The notes below the pieces were generated by a model. It did no database searches, was not told the DNA's origin, and saw only the letters and a list, made by a program, of their open reading frames with translations. From positions 1 through 64,000 of the forward strand of contig NZ_JAPZQK010000009.1 of assembly GCF_027530345.1 (NCBI RefSeq): 64,000 bases of DNA, given 5' to 3'. The DNA is from Silanimonas sp. GTDB lineage: Bacteria > Pseudomonadota > Gammaproteobacteria > Xanthomonadales > Xanthomonadaceae. Both the position numbers and the translations under genes were made by a program. Below, one piece after another: positions 61,443-64,000 of this stretch. Position 1 is the stretch's first letter; each line of letters starts with the position of its first letter.

Positions 61443-62981
61443 TCAGACCTTGCGCAGCTTGCTGTTGCGGAAGCCATAGAAGAAGTAGATCAGGAAGCCG
61501 AGCACGGTCCAGCCCGTCATCACCTGCCAATGGTCGGCGAACGGCTGGATGAACAGGTACAGGCACGAGATCACGGCGATCGGCACCACCAGCCACACGC
61601 CCCACACGCGGAACGGGCGGTCCAGCTCCGGACGCGTGTAGCGCAGGATGAGGACGCCGGCCGAGACGGTGGCGAAGGCGAGCAGGGTGCCCATCGAGAC
61701 GAGGTCGCCGAGGAAGCTCAGCGGCAGGAAGCCGGCCATGATGGCCGCGAAGATGCCGACGATGATGGTGCCGATGTAGGGCGTGCCGTAGGTCGGGTGC
61801 ACCTTCTCGAAGGCCTTGGGCAGCAGGCCGTCTTGCGCCATCGCGTAGAAGATGCGCGGCTGGCCCATGAGCATGACGAGGATCACCGAGCTCAGGCCGG
61901 CGATGGCGCCGATCTCGACGATGTGCTTCAGCCACTCCAACTGCGGGTAAGCCTGCATCGCCGTGGCGATCGGCTTCGAGGTGCCCAGCTCGGTGAAGGG
62001 CAGCAGGCCCGTCATCGTGGCGGCCATCGCGATGTAGAGGATGGTGCAGAACACCAGCGAGCCGAGGATGCCGATCGGCATGTCGCGCTGCGGGTTCTTG
62101 GCTTCGCCGGCGGCGGTCGAGACGGCGTCGAAGCCGATGTAGGCGAAGAACACCACGGCCGCGCCGCGGATGACGCCGTCCATGCCGTACTGGGCGTGGC
62201 CGGCGGTTTCGACGGTCGGCGGGATCAGGGCGATCGCGCTCGGGTCGGTGGCGCAGGCCGCGACCAGCTTGGCCGCGAGTTCGGCGCTGAGCAGGCCGCT
62301 GCTCTTGGCGACGGCCGCGCAGGCGTTCCAGTTCTCAGGGTTGATGAACTGGAAGGCGAAGCCCAGGAACAGCACGATCACGGTGACCTTGATGAACACG
62401 ATCAGCGCGTTTACCCAGGCGCTCTGGGTGATGCCGCGGTAGCAGAGCGCGCTGATGGCCGCGACGATCAGAACGGCCGGAAGGTTCAGCGTGGCGCCGG
62501 TGCTGACGAAGCTCTTGGTCTCGGCGACGAAGGTGTAAGGGGCCTGGGAGAGCGCGTCGGGGAAGGCCATCCCGAAGGTCGAGAGGAAGCTGTTGAGGTA
62601 ACCCGACCAGCCCACGGCCACCGTGGAGGCGGCGAACAGGTACTCGAGGACGAGGTTCCACCCGATGAACCAGGCGACCACTTCGCCCATCGTGCTGTAG
62701 GTGTAGGAGTAGGCCGAGCCGGACACCGGCATCATCGCCGCGAACTCGGCATAGCACAGGCCGGCGAAGGCGCAGGCAAGGCCGGCCATCACGAAGCTCA
62801 GCATCACGCCGGGGCCGGCATAGTTCGCCGCTGCGGTACCCGTCATCACGAAGATGCCCGCGCCGATGATCGCGCCGATACCGAGCAGGAACAGCTGGCG
62901 TGCGCCGAGCACGCGCTTGAGGCCGCTGTTCGCGAAGGCGTTCGCGTCCACCGGCTTGATGGCAAACAATTGGTTGAGCAT
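61443..62981 (-). CDS. APC-superfamily cationic amino-acid transporter (CAT type)
   Basis: A 512-residue inner-membrane transporter with 12-14 helices. It has the APC helix 1 motif FLLGIGAIIGAGIFVMTG, CYAEFAAMMPVSGSAYSYTYSTMGE typical of CAT-family members, helix 6 VFFAYIGFDAVSTAAGEAKNPQRDMP, and GQPRIFYAMAQDGLLPK. The N-terminus (MLNQLFAIKPVDAN) matches the common bacterial CAT-like permeases. It is the first of two tandem, only distantly related permease genes, probably one transcript. Confidence 0.9.
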   Translation of the reverse strand: MLNQLFAIKPVDANAFANSGLKRVLGARQLFLLGIGAIIGAGIFVMTGTAAANYAGPGVMLSFVMAGLACAFAGLCYAEFAAMMPVSGSAYSYTYSTMGEVVAWFIGWNLVLEYLFAASTVAVGWSGYLNSFLSTFGMAFPDALSQAPYTFVAETKSFVSTGATLNLPAVLIVAAISALCYRGITQSAWVNALIVFIKVTVIVLFLGFAFQFINPENWNACAAVAKSSGLLSAELAAKLVAACATDPSAIALIPPTVETAGHAQYGMDGVIRGAAVVFFAYIGFDAVSTAAGEAKNPQRDMPIGILGSLVFCTILYIAMAATMTGLLPFTELGTSKPIATAMQAYPQLEWLKHIVEIGAIAGLSSVILVMLMGQPRIFYAMAQDGLLPKAFEKVHPTYGTPYIGTIIVGIFAAIMAGFLPLSFLGDLVSMGTLLAFATVSAGVLILRYTRPELDRPFRVWGVWLVVPIAVISCLYLFIQPFADHWQVMTGWTVLGFLIYFFYGFRNSKLRKV

Positions 62982-63123
62982 CCCGAGATCCCCTGGGTGG
63001 TGCGGTGTGGAACAAGCTGGAGTGTCGCCGCCCGATTCCCCTGGAACGCGGGCAACGGCAAACCATACCCGGGGCGGTCACGGGGCGGCAATACATTCCC
63101 TTCACGTCGGCGATAATGGTGCG

Positions 63124-63687
63124 ATGGACCCGAAGATCGCCGAATTCATCGACAGCCTGAGGCGATATGCGCAGACCTGTCCCGAACATCGCTCATTGGT
63201 GGACGATTTCGCCGGATTCGCGGCCGTTGCGCCCGACGTCTTCACCCGAGCGCACCTCGCGGGGCACTTCACCGGCTCCGCCTTCGTGGTGTCCGCCGAC
63301 GGTGCGCGGGCGCTGCTGCTCCACCACGCCAAACTCGACCGCTGGCTCCAGCCGGGCGGCCATGCTGACGGCGAGATTGACCTCGCGGCCGTCGCCTTGC
63401 GCGAGGCCGAGGAGGAAACCGGCTTGCCGGGGCTGGTCGTCGAGAGCGGCATCTTCGACCTCGACCGCCACGGCATCCCGGCCCGCGGCGCGGAGCCGGA
63501 ACACTCGCACTGGGACGTCCGTTTCGTGGTGCGCTGCACCAGCGACGAGACGCCCCAGATCAACCGCGAATCCCGAGCCGCCGCCTGGCGCCGCATCGAC
63601 GAACTCGCCGTCGACGGGACGCTCGAACCGTCGATCCGGCGGATGGCGGCGCGCTGGTTGGCCCGCTCAGGCTCAGGCGCGGCCTGA
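63124..63687 (+). CDS. NUDIX hydrolase
   Basis: A 187-residue protein with a Nudix box at about residues 78-101. [11 protein letters not shown], then [10 protein letters not shown], carries the catalytic REAEEETG. The first half is slightly off the consensus (Ile where Glu is usual), as in the GGHADGD subfamily. An N-terminal helical extension ([18 protein letters not shown]) precedes it. The substrate is not evident. The last 15 bases overlap the convergent yeiP gene. Confidence 0.88.
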   Translation: MDPKIAEFIDSLRRYAQTCPEHRSLVDDFAGFAAVAPDVFTRAHLAGHFTGSAFVVSADGARALLLHHAKLDRWLQPGGHADGEIDLAAVALREAEEETGLPGLVVESGIFDLDRHGIPARGAEPEHSHWDVRFVVRCTSDETPQINRESRAAAWRRIDELAVDGTLEPSIRRMAARWLARSGSGAA

Positions 63688-64000
63688 GAACTCGCCGGTC
63701 GCGGTGTTGATCAGCACCTTCTCGCCGTTGCTGATGTACTCCGGGACCATGATCTCGATGCCGGTGCTCAAGCGCGCCGGCTTCGGGCGCTTGGTGGCCG
63801 TGCCGCCCTTCATTTCCGGCGGCGTATCGACGACTTCCAGCGTGACCGTGGCCGGCAACTGCAGCGCCACCGGCGCGTCGTCGATGGTCTGGATGTAGCA
63901 GCCGGTGAGGCCGTCGGTGATGTAGCCCGCGGCCTCGCCGATCGCGTCCGGGTCGAGCGTGTAGGGGGTGAAGTCCTCGTCGTCGAGGAACACGAAGGCC
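63673..64000 (-). CDS. yeiP: Elongation factor P-like protein YeiP, C-terminal part
   Basis: Only the last ~108 residues lie inside the window; the gene continues past the right edge. The visible part has the two C-terminal OB domains. [34 protein letters not shown], and [17 protein letters not shown] are followed by [14 protein letters not shown]. The GRA ending and EDFTPY are features of YeiP rather than true EF-P. EF-P relieves ribosome stalling at polyproline; YeiP's own role is less settled. Confidence 0.85.
   Translation of the reverse strand, partial: AFVFLDDEDFTPYTLDPDAIGEAAGYITDGLTGCYIQTIDDAPVALQLPATVTLEVVDTPPEMKGGTATKRPKPARLSTGIEIMVPEYISNGEKVLINTATGEFSGRA

Overview
The window is high-GC, densely packed DNA from a gammaproteobacterium, most likely a member of the Xanthomonadales (Lysobacterales). 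The evidence is the single his operon headed by a TrpR-type regulator, two TonB-dependent receptors, a CopL-like small protein, YeiP, SlyD, a class I fumarase and the mtnBDC methionine-salvage genes. No tRNA, rRNA, CRISPR array, insertion sequence or phage gene was seen. Both ends cut genes: a MASE1-type membrane sensor at the left and the EF-P-like protein YeiP at the right.

Layout. 1-7.7 kb: SelO, a YihG-type acyltransferase, an M28 lipoprotein peptidase, an S9 peptidase and RluF. 7.7-9.6 kb: a four-gene minus-strand set (CopL-like, beta-barrel-like, secreted HMA protein, small CC-motif membrane protein) that looks like metal handling. 9.9-17.9 kb: two cold-shock genes, SlyD, a TonB receptor, Gpx, a SOUL protein, a membrane protein, Fpr and a GST. 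18-29.3 kb: fumarase, a DUF4197 protein, a FecA-like receptor behind a Fur box, an SDR, a class V aminotransferase, and mfd followed by a GNAT.

29.4-43.5 kb is the most unusual region. Seven plus-strand genes, with junctions of either 4-bp overlaps or 3-4 bp gaps, encode a cytochrome b with two H-x13-H pairs, a membrane-anchored decaheme cytochrome c, a secreted tandem GlcG/HbpS-like protein, a large outer-membrane beta-barrel with an N-terminal SH3-like part, a 1262-residue decaheme cytochrome fused to an LVIVD-type beta-propeller, a c554-like pentaheme cytochrome, and an 821-residue fusion of an FAD/NAD(P) oxidoreductase, two cyclic-nucleotide-binding domains and a four-cluster ferredoxin module. 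Together they could form an electron path from the cytoplasm through both membranes, or the reverse. Direction and substrate cannot be read from the sequence.

43.5-64 kb: a Pat-like GNAT; the histidine operon hisR-like/G/D/C/B/H/A/F/I with a palindromic operator in its promoter; a metallophosphoesterase; a glycosyltransferase; an old-yellow-enzyme reductase; mtnB-mtnD-mtnC; a Tat-exported HiPIP; rmuC; two APC amino-acid permeases; a NUDIX hydrolase and the 3' part of yeiP. Several genes use TTG or GTG starts, and two convergent pairs overlap by 11 and 15 bp.
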